Of a stretch of 64,000 nt of DNA, positions 42,132-51,692 are shown piece after piece. The stretch is from Gemmiger formicilis (GTDB lineage Bacteria > Bacillota > Clostridia > Oscillospirales > Ruminococcaceae), in NCBI RefSeq assembly GCF_900167555.1, contig NZ_FUYF01000005.1:150175-214174 (forward strand), in the 5' to 3' direction. The translations under genes were made by a program, and so were the position numbers. Every line of letters starts with the position of its first letter. The first letter of the stretch is position 1. A model generated the notes under the pieces. The model had not been told where the DNA came from and did no database searches. It worked only from the letters and a program-made list of their open reading frames with translations.

Positions 42132-43298
42132 TTAAGCGTGCATTTTTTGCGGAGTTTTCTTGAAATGCCGCGCAGCGGGCTTTTCAATGAGATAGTAGGC
42201 CGCTATGCTCACCGCCAGCGCCGCCAGCCAGTACAAGGCCTCCGCCCGCCGCATCCACGCGGTGTCGCCCAGCTGGTTCGGCGGGGTCGTACCGGTCCAG
42301 GCGGGCAGGTGCAGGTCATACTTTAAAAATACGGTCAGCTGCTGGTGCCACAGATAAAAGCTGTAGGTCAGCGCCGACAGCCACGCCAGCGCGCGCCGCA
42401 CCGGGCGGGGCGGGGTCAGGCCCAGCCCGAAGCAGACGAGCATCGCTGCTGCGGCCAGCGCCAACGGCATGCGGTTGACCAGCTGGTACCGCTGGAACTC
42501 CGCCGCATACGCCTGTGTGCGCAGCTGTGCATTGAGCCAGACCAGCGCCAACGCGCCGAGCACCGTACAGCCCGCGCGGGGTAAAAGCCGCTGCGTCCAG
42601 CCGCCGCGGGCCAGCTGTGCAAACACCAGTGCCGCGGCCAGCCCCACGGCCAGCACGCCGCAGAACGCAGGGAACTGATTGAACAGTGAGGAATAGGCGT
42701 CGCTGCCGTACTGCGGCAGCGCCCACAGCGTATAGCCCAGCTGCACGGCGCAGAGCGCACCCAGCGTGGGCAGCGGGCGTCTGACACAGAGCGGGGCCAG
42801 CAGCGGGAATACAAGGTAAAACAGCGCAAACACCGTCAGCGTCCAGGTCACGCCGTTGAGCCGGGTGGCAAGATAGCTCTGCGGAAACAGCTGCTGGGTC
42901 AGCGTCAGGTGCGCGGCCAGGTCGATGCCCAGCGTGCGGCTCCACCCGGCGCGGTGCAGGGCCAACACAAGGCTGAACATCAGGCTGGCGTAGTAGGCGG
43001 GCAGCAGCCGCACGGCGCGGCGGCGGTAGAACGCCGCCGGGCGGGTCAGCGGCAGGGGCCGCCCCTGCGCCGCCGCATTGGCCCACGGCAGAAACAGGCA
43101 GAACGCCGACAGCAGCACAAGCCAGTCTACGCCGACGCTGCCCGCCCGCAGCCAGTGGGCCGGGGCCGCGCCGCTGTACCAGCTCTGCTGCCAGATGTGG
43201 AACGCACCGACAGCCCAGGCCGCCAGCACCCGCAAAAGATCCGCAGCCGCCGGGCGGTCTGCGTCAATGGGCGCGGGCGTGCGGCTCAGAACGCCCAT
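42132..43298 (-). CDS. Acyltransferase 3 family membrane protein
   Basis: Integral membrane O-acyltransferase (OafA/YrhL type) of 388 residues with about ten helices. The family opening is DLLRVLAAWAVGAFHIWQQSW, with His34 where the proposed catalytic histidine lies. Such proteins acetylate or succinylate cell-surface sugars or small molecules; the substrate cannot be told. Its start overlaps the end of the aminopeptidase gene by 13 bp, so both are likely cotranscribed. The C-terminus is very basic (HFKKTPQKMHA). Confidence 0.85.
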   Translation of the reverse strand: MGVLSRTPAPIDADRPAAADLLRVLAAWAVGAFHIWQQSWYSGAAPAHWLRAGSVGVDWLVLLSAFCLFLPWANAAAQGRPLPLTRPAAFYRRRAVRLLPAYYASLMFSLVLALHRAGWSRTLGIDLAAHLTLTQQLFPQSYLATRLNGVTWTLTVFALFYLVFPLLAPLCVRRPLPTLGALCAVQLGYTLWALPQYGSDAYSSLFNQFPAFCGVLAVGLAAALVFAQLARGGWTQRLLPRAGCTVLGALALVWLNAQLRTQAYAAEFQRYQLVNRMPLALAAAAMLVCFGLGLTPPRPVRRALAWLSALTYSFYLWHQQLTVFLKYDLHLPAWTGTTPPNQLGDTAWMRRAEALYWLAALAVSIAAYYLIEKPAARHFKKTPQKMHA

Positions 43299-44521
43299 TC
43301 GCCGTTTTCAAAGATCGTGACTTCTTCCCCGCGCTTCGTGATGCCGGTGACGTGGGTATCCGCCGCGCCGATCATGACATCCTCATGGATGGCGGAGTTG
43401 TTCAGGCCCTTCTTCATCAGGTCGTCGCGGGTCATGGCAGAGCCGCCCCTGATGTTCGTCGGGTAGCCCGCGCCGAACGCAATGTGGCAGGCGGCATTCT
43501 CATCAAACAGGGTGTTGTAGAACAGCACGCCGCTGCGGTTGATGGGGCTGGAGGCGGGCACGAGGGCGATCTCGCCGATGCGGTTTGAATTCTCGTCGGT
43601 GGAGAGCAGCTCGGCCAGCAGGTCGGCATTCTTCTCGGCACCGTGCTCCACGACAACACCGTCCTTGAAGGTGACATGCCAGCCCTCGATCAGCTGGCCG
43701 TTGTAGGCGTAGGGCTTCGTGCCGTAGACGATGCCGTTTGTGCGCTCGCGGTGGGGCGCACAGAAAACCTCCTCGGTGGGAACGTTGGCGATGAACTCAA
43801 TGCCGTCCTCGGTCTTGCTGGACGCGCCCTCCCAGGTGGCGTCGTCGGCCAGACCGACGGTCAGGTCTGTGCCGTTCGAGCTGGTCATGTGGATGCGGTC
43901 CAGCTCCAGCGCGTTCATGCGGTCGCGGCGGGCCTTGGTCACGGCGACATGCTTCTGCCACGCGCCGACGGGGTCACCGGTGGAGACGCGGCAGACGTCA
44001 AAGATCAGCGCCCAGAGCTTTTCAACAGCCTCGTCGAGCGGCAGCTCCGGGAACACCTTGGCGGCCCAGCCCGGAGCGGGCACAGCCGCCACGCACCACT
44101 GGACGCGGTCATTCATCGTGTACTCCTGCCAGGGCTTCATAAAGGTACGGCGCGCGAGGTTGACGCGGTTCAGCTTACCCGCATCGAGGCCCGCCAGTGC
44201 CTCGGGATCCTCGGCATGGATGGCCAGCGTGCAGCAGCCGTCCGGGTCCTCGGCGTAGTCGAGGTAGCTGCGCAGCTCATAGGGCTTCATGGCAGTCAGG
44301 TCCTTTTCGTCGGCCAGCTCCATGTTCAGGCGGGTGAGCTTATCGTCCTCCCAGCGGACGACGACGGTCTTGGCCCCGGCCTCATAGCCCGCGCGGACGC
44401 AGGCATGGGCGAAGTCGGGCATCGTGACCGGGCAGCGGACGATAAAATTCTGGCGCGGACGCACATTGACGCCCACCTTGACGATAAAATCAGCGTAGAG
44501 CTGGAGGTAATGTTGGTTCAT
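43286..44521 (-). CDS. Aminopeptidase, M29 family
   Basis: Metal-dependent aminopeptidase of the thermophilic/AmpS type, 411 residues. Marks are MPDFAHACVRAGYEAGAKTVVV in the N-terminal domain (with MPDF), the metal-site block VPTEEVFCAPH, TNGIVYGTKP, GEIALVPASSPI and the tail DVMIGAADTHVTGI. It removes N-terminal residues from peptides in the cytoplasm. ATG at 44519-44521. It overlaps the acyltransferase gene downstream, an odd partner. Confidence 0.93.
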   Translation of the reverse strand: MNQHYLQLYADFIVKVGVNVRPRQNFIVRCPVTMPDFAHACVRAGYEAGAKTVVVRWEDDKLTRLNMELADEKDLTAMKPYELRSYLDYAEDPDGCCTLAIHAEDPEALAGLDAGKLNRVNLARRTFMKPWQEYTMNDRVQWCVAAVPAPGWAAKVFPELPLDEAVEKLWALIFDVCRVSTGDPVGAWQKHVAVTKARRDRMNALELDRIHMTSSNGTDLTVGLADDATWEGASSKTEDGIEFIANVPTEEVFCAPHRERTNGIVYGTKPYAYNGQLIEGWHVTFKDGVVVEHGAEKNADLLAELLSTDENSNRIGEIALVPASSPINRSGVLFYNTLFDENAACHIAFGAGYPTNIRGGSAMTRDDLMKKGLNNSAIHEDVMIGAADTHVTGITKRGEEVTIFENGEWAF

Positions 44522-44609
44522 TGCGAGTGGCTCCTTTTATAATATATTTGGTTGTATTGTACCATAAAGTGGGCGGTAATGGCAAGGCGACGGCAGCTAC
44601 GGGTGGTGC

Positions 44610-44734
44610 GTAGGGCGGGGTGCCCTCACCCCGCCGGGATGCCGCACGGTAGGGGCCGCACATGTGCGGCCCTCTGCCTTTCCGCAGGAAGCCGCCTGCC
44701 TTACACTACCGGGCCGGGCATGCCCGGCCCCTAC
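44610..44734. repeat. Family 2 inverted repeats upstream of murC terminator region
   Basis: A GTAGGGCGGGGTGCCCTCAC half element (44610) followed by a full element from GTAGGGGCCGCACATGTGCGGCCC (44649) to GGGCCGGGCATGCCCGGCCCCTAC (ending 44734). The 267-bp gap between murC and the M29 gene holds little else. Confidence 0.8.
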
Positions 44735-44788
44735 CGCTCTGTCACTACCAAAAAACAGGCCGCCCGCCCGGGCAGCCTGTCGCAAAGC

Positions 44789-46159
44789 TTATTTTTCGAC
44801 CATCATATCCGCGGCCTTGTACAGATCGCCGCAGCTCATGCAGACGACAAGGTCTCCCTTTTTGGCGTTCTGCCTGACCCAGGCGGCGGCACCCTCGAGG
44901 CCGTCCACCACGACACTGCCGGGCAGCTTAGCGGCCAGATCCTCGCTCCTGACGCTGCCATCGTCCTTCTCGCGGCCGCCCATGATGGGCAGCAGTACGA
45001 CCTGATCGGCAGCACGCAGCACCTTGGCGAAGTCGTCCATCAGCATCTTGGTGCGGCTGTAGGTGAACGGCTGATGCACGGCAATGACGCGGTCATAGCC
45101 CATCTCCTTGGCCGTCGCCAGCGTGGCGGCCAGCTCGGTGGGATGGTGGGCGTAGTCATCGACGATGACCGCGCCGTTGCACTCGCCCTTGATCTCAAAG
45201 CGGCGGCCCGTGCCGTGGAACTGCTCGGCTGCGCGAACGGCGTCCTCGGGCTTGAGGCCCAGCGGGCGCACGCAGCAGCACATGGCCAGCGCATTGTAAA
45301 TGTTGTGGTAGCCGGGCACGCCCAGCTTGATGTGGGCGAAGTGCTCACCGAGTTCGAGGACATCGAACTCAAAGAAGCCGGGCTTGTACTCGCCGATGTT
45401 GACGGCGCGGAAACGGGCCTCCTCCTCGATGCCGAAGCTCAGGACCGGACGGTCAATGGAGTTCACGACGTCCATCGTGTTCTTGTCGTCCATGTTAAAG
45501 ACAACGGTGCGGGACAGCAGCGCAAACTTCTGGAACGCCAGCTTGAGCTTGCCCATCGTGCCGTAATATTCCAGATGGTCGTTGTCAATGTTCAGGATGA
45601 CGCCCACCGCGCAGGTCAGATGCAGGAAGGTCTCGTGGTACTCACAGGCTTCGATGACAACGCTCTGGCCGCTGCCGGCCTTGCCGTAGCCGCCGATCAG
45701 GGGCAGCTTGCCGCCGATGACCGCCGCCGGGTCCCTGCCCGCCAGCTCCAGCATTGTGGTGATCATGCCGGTGGTCGTCGTCTTGCCGTGGGTGCCCGCC
45801 ACGCCGATGCTCTGGGCATGGGTACGGCTGATGTAGCCCAGCATGACGCTGCGCTCAACGGCTTTGATGCCGCGGGCGCGGGCAGCCTGCAGCTCGGGGT
45901 TATCGTCATGGATGGCGGCGCTGTAGACCACAAGGTCCGCGTTGCCGACGTTGGCGGCGTCATGCCCGATGCAGACGCGCACGCCGAGGGCACGCTCGGC
46001 CTCGGTGTTTTTGGTTTCCTCGACGTCAGAGCCGGTGATGGCATAGCCGCGGCTGTGCAGGATCTGGATCAGCGGATAGGTGCCGGAGCCGCCGCAGCCG
46101 ATGAAATGGATCGTGCGGACGCCTTCGAGCAGCTTGGGGTCATACATACTAAAAACCAT
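44789..46159 (-). CDS. murC: UDP-N-acetylmuramate--L-alanine ligase
   Basis: Adds L-Ala to UDP-MurNAc, the first amino acid of the peptidoglycan stem. The 456-residue Mur ligase has the N-terminal IHFIGCGGSGTYPLIQILHS domain, the ATP loop GVAGTHGKTTTTGM, YHETFLHL and the C-terminal VIVDDYAHHPTELAATL. I take the ATG at 46157-46159, 11 bases after GAGG; a GTG at 46169-46171 overlaps that ribosome site. No other mur or dcw genes are adjacent, so it is a single gene outside the division cluster. Confidence 0.95.
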   Translation of the reverse strand: MVFSMYDPKLLEGVRTIHFIGCGGSGTYPLIQILHSRGYAITGSDVEETKNTEAERALGVRVCIGHDAANVGNADLVVYSAAIHDDNPELQAARARGIKAVERSVMLGYISRTHAQSIGVAGTHGKTTTTGMITTMLELAGRDPAAVIGGKLPLIGGYGKAGSGQSVVIEACEYHETFLHLTCAVGVILNIDNDHLEYYGTMGKLKLAFQKFALLSRTVVFNMDDKNTMDVVNSIDRPVLSFGIEEEARFRAVNIGEYKPGFFEFDVLELGEHFAHIKLGVPGYHNIYNALAMCCCVRPLGLKPEDAVRAAEQFHGTGRRFEIKGECNGAVIVDDYAHHPTELAATLATAKEMGYDRVIAVHQPFTYSRTKMLMDDFAKVLRAADQVVLLPIMGGREKDDGSVRSEDLAAKLPGSVVVDGLEGAAAWVRQNAKKGDLVVCMSCGDLYKAADMMVEK

Positions 46160-46484
46160 AACAGTGGTCACCTCAAAATTTATCCGCTGCCGTAGGGGAT
46201 GGCACGCGGTATACTTAACTATATTACGGAGTAATTATACTATTTTTCTGCAACAAAATAAACACTTTTTTTGAAATTGCAGCCTGACCGACCAATTTTT
46301 GGGTAAAAGGCACAAATTCAGGGAGCCAAAACACAGCAATACGTCGAGGGTGCCGCTTGCGCCGCGGCTTTGACGGCACAAAAAACTTTTTACGGTACGA
46401 TAAACGCCGCCCTTGCTCTGTGATTTTTCTGGCTTTTTCCGGCACCGCCTGTTATAATGAAGAAAACCGCAGGAGGGATGCAGA
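46160..46484. other. Divergent gap murC / 73-residue gene
   Basis: 325 bp without a gene. On the minus strand a TATAAT (46234-46239) with a weak TTTATT -35 at 17 bp may serve murC. On the plus strand an extended -10 promoter precedes the small ORF. No repeat element is present, unusual for this window. Confidence 0.5.
46450..46458 (+). promoter_or_regulatory. Extended -10 promoter of the 73-residue ORF
   Basis: TGTTATAAT matches the extended -10 consensus TGnTATAAT; no good -35 is seen at 16-18 bp. It lies about 27 bases before the ATG at 46485. Confidence 0.5.
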
Positions 46485-46706
46485 ATGGCAAAGCTGATTT
46501 GGGGCATTGACCCGCTGGCCGTGTCACGGCTGGGACGCACGGCGAAAAAGCCGCCGTTCACGAAAAAGGAGCTGGCGCGCATCGGCATTCCGGCGCACAA
46601 GATCCCCCGCGTGCAGGAGGAGCTGGCGCGATTGACGGCAGATAAGACCCTGACCCGGGAGGAATTGGGGAGACTGGCGGAGGAAATCAGCTGGCTTTTG
46701 CTGTGA
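46485..46706 (+). CDS. Small basic protein of unknown function, 73 residues
   Basis: I do not recognise this protein. It has 73 residues, is basic and helical by composition, with KKPPFTKKELARIGIPAHKI in the middle and a leucine-rich end (EELGRLAEEISWLLL). There is no signal peptide or cysteine pair. Support for coding: AGGAGGG 6 bases before the ATG, an extended -10 promoter, and codon use like its neighbours. The C-terminal half looks like two short helices. It stands alone between divergent murC and the family 3 repeat before glyS. Confidence 0.6.
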   Translation: MAKLIWGIDPLAVSRLGRTAKKPPFTKKELARIGIPAHKIPRVQEELARLTADKTLTREELGRLAEEISWLLL

Positions 46707-46710
46707 GCTT

Positions 46711-46870
46711 GCCTTCCCCCTCGGGGGAAGGTGGCCGAGGCCCCGCCCGAGGCCGGATGAGGGCAAAGTCGCCGCCATTGCTCCATAAACTGGCAGCCTC
46801 GGCAAGGTTTGCCCTCATCAGTCAGCGGGCGGGGCCGCTGACAGCTTCCCCCTCGGGGGAAGCCTTTTTT
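46711..46870. repeat. Family 3 repeat before glyS
   Basis: GCCTTCCCCCTCGGGGGAAGG hairpin, then GCCGAGGCCCCGCCCGAGGC, and GCTTCCCCCTCGGGGGAAGC with TTTTTT. Related to 51532-51689 (both carry CTCATCAGTCAGCGGGCGGGG). It should end the preceding small transcript. Confidence 0.8.
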
Positions 46871-46882
46871 CGCAAACTGCCC

Positions 46883-46911
46883 TTGTTCCCTCCCGCAACC
46901 TATGCTATAAT
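46883..46911 (+). promoter_or_regulatory. Promoter of glyS
   Basis: TTGTTC (46883-46888), 17-bp spacer and TATAAT (46906-46911) preceded by TGC. The leader is only about 75 bases, too short for a T-box. Confidence 0.78.
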
Positions 46912-46991
46912 AAGCGTATCGTGCCAAATTCATCCGGCGCGGTGGGAAAAACGCTTTGTGTGGCAGCCAGCCATGCGGAAGGAGTAACGTA

Positions 46992-48413
46992 ATGAAGAAC
47001 AGTGAAAAGACCCTTGACATGATCGTGAACCTGTGCAAAAACCGCGGGTTCATCTATCCGGGCAGCGAAATCTACGGCGGCCTGGCCAACAGCTGGGACT
47101 ACGGCCCTCTGGGTGTCGAGTTCAAGAACAACGTCAAAAAGGCATGGATGAAGAAATTCGTACAGGAAAGCCCCTACAACGTTGGGCTGGACGCTGCCAT
47201 CCTGATGAACCCCCAGACCTGGGTGACCACCGGCCACGTGTCCAGCTTCTCGGACCCGCTGCTGGACTGCCGCGCCTGCAAGAGCCGCCACCGCGCGGAC
47301 AAGCTCATCTCCGAGTGTGAGCAGGGCAAGGGCGTGGACGTCGATGCCATGACCTTTGACGAGATGGACGAGTTCATCGCCACCCACCCCGAGGTCGTCT
47401 GCCCCGTCTGCGGCAAGCATGACTTCACCCCCATCCGCAAGTTCAACCTGATGTTCAAGACCGCCATCGGCGTGACTGAGGATTCCTCCTCCACCTGCTA
47501 CCTGCGCCCCGAGACCGCGCAGGGCATCTTCGTCAACTTTGCGAACATCCAGCGCACGACCCGCCGCAAGCTGCCCTTCGGCGTCTGCCAGGTCGGCAAG
47601 GCATTCCGCAACGAGATCACCCCGGGCAACTTCACCTTCCGTACCCGCGAGTTCGAGCAGATGGAGTGCGAGTTCTTCTGCAAGCCCAACACCGACCTGG
47701 AGTGGTTCGCCTACTGGAAGGACTACTGCAAGAACTGGCTGCTGAGCCTTGGCATCAAGGAAGAAAATCTGCGCCTGCGCGACCACGAGCCCGCCGAGCT
47801 GGCCTTCTACAGCCGCGCCACCACCGACATCGAGTACGCCTTCCCGTTCACCGACTGGGGCGAGCTGTGGGGCATTGCAGACCGCACCAACTACGACCTG
47901 AGCCGTCATCAGGAGGCCTCCGGCAAGAGCCTCGAATACTTCGACCCCGAGACGAACGAGCACTACATCCCCTACGTCATCGAGCCGTCTCTGGGCTGTG
48001 ACCGTGTGGCGCTGGCCTTCCTGTGCGAGGCCTACGACGAGCAGCACCTCGTGGACGCCAAGGGCAAGGAGGATGTGCGCACCGTGCTGCATCTGCACCC
48101 CTATCTGGCACCGTTCAAGTGCGCCGTGCTGCCCCTGTCCAAGAAGCTGGGCGACAAGGCGATGGAGATCCGCAACGAGCTGGCCAAGGACTTCATGGTC
48201 GACTACGACGACGCCGGTTCCATCGGCAAGCGCTACCGCCGTCAGGACGAGATCGGCACCCCGCTGTGCATCACCGTGGACTTCCAGACTGTCGGCGACG
48301 ACAAGGTCGAGGCCGACGGCTGCGTGACCGTCCGTGACCGCGACACGATGGAGCAGGTCCGTATGCCCATCAGCGAGCTGCGCGACTACGTGGCCAAGAA
48401 GGTTGCGTTCTGA
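46992..48413 (+). CDS. glyS: Glycyl-tRNA synthetase, single-chain dimeric type
   Basis: Charges tRNA-Gly. The 473-residue class II enzyme is of the homodimeric type found in many Firmicutes and eukaryotes, not the tetrameric GlyQ/GlyS. Marks: [20 protein letters not shown], a zinc-ribbon insert (CRAC ... CPVCGK), motif 2 [20 protein letters not shown], motif 3 [14 protein letters not shown] and a C-terminal anticodon domain. ATG at 46992 after AAGGAG; 12 residues upstream in frame are rejected. Strong promoter and terminator, single gene. Confidence 0.97.
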   Translation: MKNSEKTLDMIVNLCKNRGFIYPGSEIYGGLANSWDYGPLGVEFKNNVKKAWMKKFVQESPYNVGLDAAILMNPQTWVTTGHVSSFSDPLLDCRACKSRHRADKLISECEQGKGVDVDAMTFDEMDEFIATHPEVVCPVCGKHDFTPIRKFNLMFKTAIGVTEDSSSTCYLRPETAQGIFVNFANIQRTTRRKLPFGVCQVGKAFRNEITPGNFTFRTREFEQMECEFFCKPNTDLEWFAYWKDYCKNWLLSLGIKEENLRLRDHEPAELAFYSRATTDIEYAFPFTDWGELWGIADRTNYDLSRHQEASGKSLEYFDPETNEHYIPYVIEPSLGCDRVALAFLCEAYDEQHLVDAKGKEDVRTVLHLHPYLAPFKCAVLPLSKKLGDKAMEIRNELAKDFMVDYDDAGSIGKRYRRQDEIGTPLCITVDFQTVGDDKVEADGCVTVRDRDTMEQVRMPISELRDYVAKKVAF

Positions 48414-48432
48414 TTTAGCAGCGTTATAAAGT

Positions 48433-48474
48433 AAAAAACCTGTCTGCACTGATTGTGCAGGCAGGATTTTTTTG
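48433..48474. terminator. Terminator after glyS
   Basis: AAAAAACCTGTCTGCA pairs with TGCAGGCAGGATTTTTTT. U-runs on both strands suit the convergent genes. Confidence 0.88.
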
Positions 48475-48518
48475 TTTGTGGAAAACGGTAAACAGCCGGA
48501 TGTGAGAACCGAACCGGT

Positions 48519-50585
48519 TTACCCTACCTTCTCCACCGTCACACTGTTGACGGTGACATTTGCGTCGTCCAGCGTGTGGACGGCGGTGCGCCAGTAGTGG
48601 AGCATCTCGGCGGCCGTAAACTCAAAGGTCATTTCGTTCGGGTCGATGCCGGTGAAGTCGATGTCCAGCTTGTAGGTTTCCTGATTGATGAGGCCGTACC
48701 GAGCGTAAATATAGCTGTGGTCAAAGCCGCTGCCGGTCAGCGTGACGCGGTAGCGCCCGGGGAAAAGCGTCCATTCCTCGGTCATCATCTCGCCGCCGGT
48801 TTCCAGCCCTACACTGCCGTCGGCAAAATGGGCGTTGATGAGGTCGGACTTTGTCAAATCCATCGTGTGGGCGGGCACTTCGGGCGCAGGCTCCTCCTCG
48901 ATGCCGTCGATGGGCTCGACGCTGCCGATCAGGATGTCGTCCAGCCTGTAATAGTGCAGGTCGCAGCTGTTCCGCGCCAGCTCGTCCTCGTCGATGAAGG
49001 CATAGAGCGTGTCAGCGGAAAGCTCGTTCAGCTCACCCGGCAGTGTGACCGCGGCCAGGTTGCCGTCCATGTGCGCCATGTAGAAGCTGTTCGATGTCCA
49101 GCCGTGGTCGGCGGCAAAATCCACCAGGTCCCAGAACTCGTTGTGCTCAAAGTCGAACGTTGCAAAGGCCAGATGACTGTATTTGCCGCTCGCGGCGACC
49201 TGCTCCCACACGGGGTCGGTCAGCAGGGTCTTATTCTCGTAGCGGAAGCCGTAGTAGTGGTAGTCCGTCCAGCGGTTGAACAACTCCGACCGCTGGCCCC
49301 AGCCCTGCGCCACGGCGCAGACTGCCAGCATCAGGGCGGGCGCGACACCGTTATCCCAAAAGCGCAGCACCAACCCGCAGCCAACGGCAGCCAGCAGCAT
49401 GCCAGCCAGCCACGCAAGGCGTGCGCAGGACGAGAACATGGCCCAGAAGTCCATCAAAGGCTGCGGAATGGGCACGGTGAACAGCGTTTTTCCGTTCACC
49501 GTGATGGCGTTTCCGCCCGCGGCAATCAAATCCAGCACCAGCACTACAGCGCCGGCAATGAGCCAGTCGCGGTGGGCGGCAAAGAATTTTTCCGCCTTGC
49601 GGGCGTTGCAGACTATGCCGAACACCGCCAGCACCACGGCCAGCGATGTTCCGATGCCTGCATAAACATTTTGCTCCCAGCTTTGCGCCAGCCACGGCAC
49701 AAACAGGCCGAAGTAATCCGCGCCGCTGAGGTAGCCGTTGGAGTAGCCTGCAAAGTTGACAGTGAACGCCCCCAACAGCACCAACTCCGCCAGCGCCGCA
49801 GCACAGAACGCTGCAATCGGTGCCAGCACAGCCGCCGGGCCTCGCTTTTGCAGGGCGCGGCGCACCGCGTATCCCACAAGCACAAGACCGACCATCGGCA
49901 GATAATAGAGGTGGATGCCTGCGCACAGCAGCCCCATGCCGCCCCAGATAAGGCAGGCGCGTCGGGGCGTGGGCATAAGCTCGTCACTGCGCAGCCAAAG
50001 GTAGAGTGCCAGCAGCACAAGCCAGTTGGCGGCCAGCGCCGTGTGGGCAAACATGCGGATCGTAAGCGCCGGGAACAGCACGAGCACGCCCGCGCCCAGC
50101 ACGCTGCCCCACAGCTTGGCGGTCTGGCCGGGGCTCATGATGATGGCGACGGCAACCTTACTCTTGTCGTCCCGGCCAAATGTGGGCTGCACGCCCGCAA
50201 TGCGGGCAATGACCGCCTGTGCCAGGCCGCCCTGCAGGGCATAGCAGAGCAGACCCCACCAGCCGAAATACTGGAACCGCGTGGGCAGAATCCCGCCCAG
50301 CAGCTTAAAGAACAGCGCCGCCAGCGGCAGAGAGTCCGTGAACAGCACACTGGTGCGGAACGGGTAGACCGCGTTGTAATTCGCGCCGATGTAGGGCAGA
50401 TGCACCGGGCTGCGGCGGAAAAGCTCCCACCCCAGATAGTGCTGGATCGGGTCGGGGCTGAGGCTGTTCAGGATCCAGTCAACGCTCGTCGGGTCAAGCA
50501 CCCGCACGCCGTAAACAGCCAGAAAGACCAGCACCCCCAGCAGTGCGCCAGTCAGCGGCCAGCGGTATTTTTTCAATGCTTTCAT
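48519..50585 (-). CDS. Large multispanning membrane protein, GT-C/DUF6311-like
   Basis: A 688-residue membrane protein. The first half has about ten hydrophobic helices (from residue 10 to about 440) with a lumen-type loop after helix 1 (SPDPIQHYLGWELFRRSP, then FTDSLPL), the layout of GT-C glycosyltransferases and of the DUF6311 family. The rest (about 445-688) is an outside domain with an acidic linker (EPIDGIEEEPAPEVP) and a beta-rich carbohydrate-module-like end. I choose the ATG at 50583-50585, seven bases after the epimerase stop. No enzyme activity can be assigned; a sugar-transfer role in the envelope is an inference. Confidence 0.65.
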   Translation of the reverse strand: MKALKKYRWPLTGALLGVLVFLAVYGVRVLDPTSVDWILNSLSPDPIQHYLGWELFRRSPVHLPYIGANYNAVYPFRTSVLFTDSLPLAALFFKLLGGILPTRFQYFGWWGLLCYALQGGLAQAVIARIAGVQPTFGRDDKSKVAVAIIMSPGQTAKLWGSVLGAGVLVLFPALTIRMFAHTALAANWLVLLALYLWLRSDELMPTPRRACLIWGGMGLLCAGIHLYYLPMVGLVLVGYAVRRALQKRGPAAVLAPIAAFCAAALAELVLLGAFTVNFAGYSNGYLSGADYFGLFVPWLAQSWEQNVYAGIGTSLAVVLAVFGIVCNARKAEKFFAAHRDWLIAGAVVLVLDLIAAGGNAITVNGKTLFTVPIPQPLMDFWAMFSSCARLAWLAGMLLAAVGCGLVLRFWDNGVAPALMLAVCAVAQGWGQRSELFNRWTDYHYYGFRYENKTLLTDPVWEQVAASGKYSHLAFATFDFEHNEFWDLVDFAADHGWTSNSFYMAHMDGNLAAVTLPGELNELSADTLYAFIDEDELARNSCDLHYYRLDDILIGSVEPIDGIEEEPAPEVPAHTMDLTKSDLINAHFADGSVGLETGGEMMTEEWTLFPGRYRVTLTGSGFDHSYIYARYGLINQETYKLDIDFTGIDPNEMTFEFTAAEMLHYWRTAVHTLDDANVTVNSVTVEKVG

Positions 50586-50592
50586 CTGACTT

Positions 50593-51474
50593 TCAGCGGA
50601 CAAAGGTCGTGGACAGCGTGGTGGACCAGCTCTCACCCTTCTTCAAGATCGCGGCGCAGGGGCGCTGCTCCCAGTCGATGGGGCCGTTTTCCTCGCCGGG
50701 CAGGCTGTGCCACGGCTCAATGCAGATAAAGTGCAGCGGCTTCTTGGGCGCGGACCAGATCAGGGTGTACGGGAAGTCGGAGACATCGCAGATGACGCTG
50801 CGGCCCGTGTCCTTCTCAATGACCGAAACATGCGCACTGCGCAGATTGACCATGGCGTGGCTGTCGTTGTCAAACAGGTCGTCGGTCAGTTGGATAGCCT
50901 CGACGTTGCGGGCCAGATAGTAGCTCTGGCCGTTGAGCAGACCGTTGGGCTGAGCACTGACGCAGAGCGGCGACTCGACGCCGTCAAACCGGATCTCGTA
51001 GTCCTCGGTGACGTGGCGGTCATCGAAGGGCAGCGCAAAAGCCGGATGGTAGCCGATGCCGAAGCAGAGCTTGTCCTCGACGGGATTTTCGACGGTCAGC
51101 GTGTGGTGGACGGTCTCCCCCTCCAGCGTGAAGGTGGAGCGCAGCACGAAGGCATACGGCCACTTGGGCAGCGTCTCGGCGTTCGCGTGCAGCTCAAACT
51201 CCAGCAGATTGTCGGCGTGATGGGTCATCGTGTGCTCGACATCGCGGGCAAAGCCGTGCTGACCGCCTGCGTACTCCACACCCTTGGCCAGCATTTTGCC
51301 GCCGGTCAGCTTGCCTGTGTACGGAAAAAGAATCGGCGCATGACGCTTCCAGACCGCAGGGTCGGCCTGCCAGAGCAGCTCGGCCCCGGTGGGCTTATGG
51401 ATGACACTGACCGGCTCGGCACCGTGGGAGTCGACAGTCAGGCGCAGAATGTCGTTTTCAATACTGTATTGCAT
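50593..51474 (-). CDS. Aldose 1-epimerase family protein (LacX-like)
   Basis: Galactose-mutarotase-fold protein of 293 residues that interconverts sugar anomers. Active-site candidates are His73 (GQHGFARD), His143 (GIGYHPAFALPF) and the Glu of CIEPWHS. It is of the short LacX/YeaD-like kind rather than classical GalM, so the sugar is unknown. ATG at 51472-51474 with AGGAGG. It lies 7 bp before the membrane protein gene and is likely cotranscribed with it. Confidence 0.88.
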   Translation of the reverse strand: MQYSIENDILRLTVDSHGAEPVSVIHKPTGAELLWQADPAVWKRHAPILFPYTGKLTGGKMLAKGVEYAGGQHGFARDVEHTMTHHADNLLEFELHANAETLPKWPYAFVLRSTFTLEGETVHHTLTVENPVEDKLCFGIGYHPAFALPFDDRHVTEDYEIRFDGVESPLCVSAQPNGLLNGQSYYLARNVEAIQLTDDLFDNDSHAMVNLRSAHVSVIEKDTGRSVICDVSDFPYTLIWSAPKKPLHFICIEPWHSLPGEENGPIDWEQRPCAAILKKGESWSTTLSTTFVR

Positions 51475-51531
51475 GGGGAGTCCTCCTTTTTAAATATACA
51501 AATTGTATAGTATACAGACTGGAGATGTTAA

Positions 51532-51689
51532 AAAGCCTTTCCCCGTGGGGGAAGGTGCTGAACGAAGTGAAGCGGATGAGGGGCAAGTGTGCCGCGGCGA
51601 CTCGTGAACGGGTGGTGTTGGGAAGCCTGGCCCTCATCAGTCAGCGGGCGGGGCCGCTGACAGCTTCCCCCCTAGGGGGAAGCCTTTTT
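51532..51689. repeat. Family 3 repeat between permease and epimerase genes
   Basis: GCCTTTCCCCGTGGGGGAAGG at one end and GCTTCCCCCCTAGGGGGAAGC with TTTTT at the other, with CTGAACGAAGTGAAGCGGAT and the shared CTCATCAGTCAGCGGGCGGG inside. Confidence 0.8.
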
Positions 51690-51692
51690 GTA

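Noticed and set aside
46912..46991. T-box riboswitch before glyS
   Set aside because: The leader from the promoter to the ATG is only about 80 bases and has no Stem I, T-box sequence or terminator.
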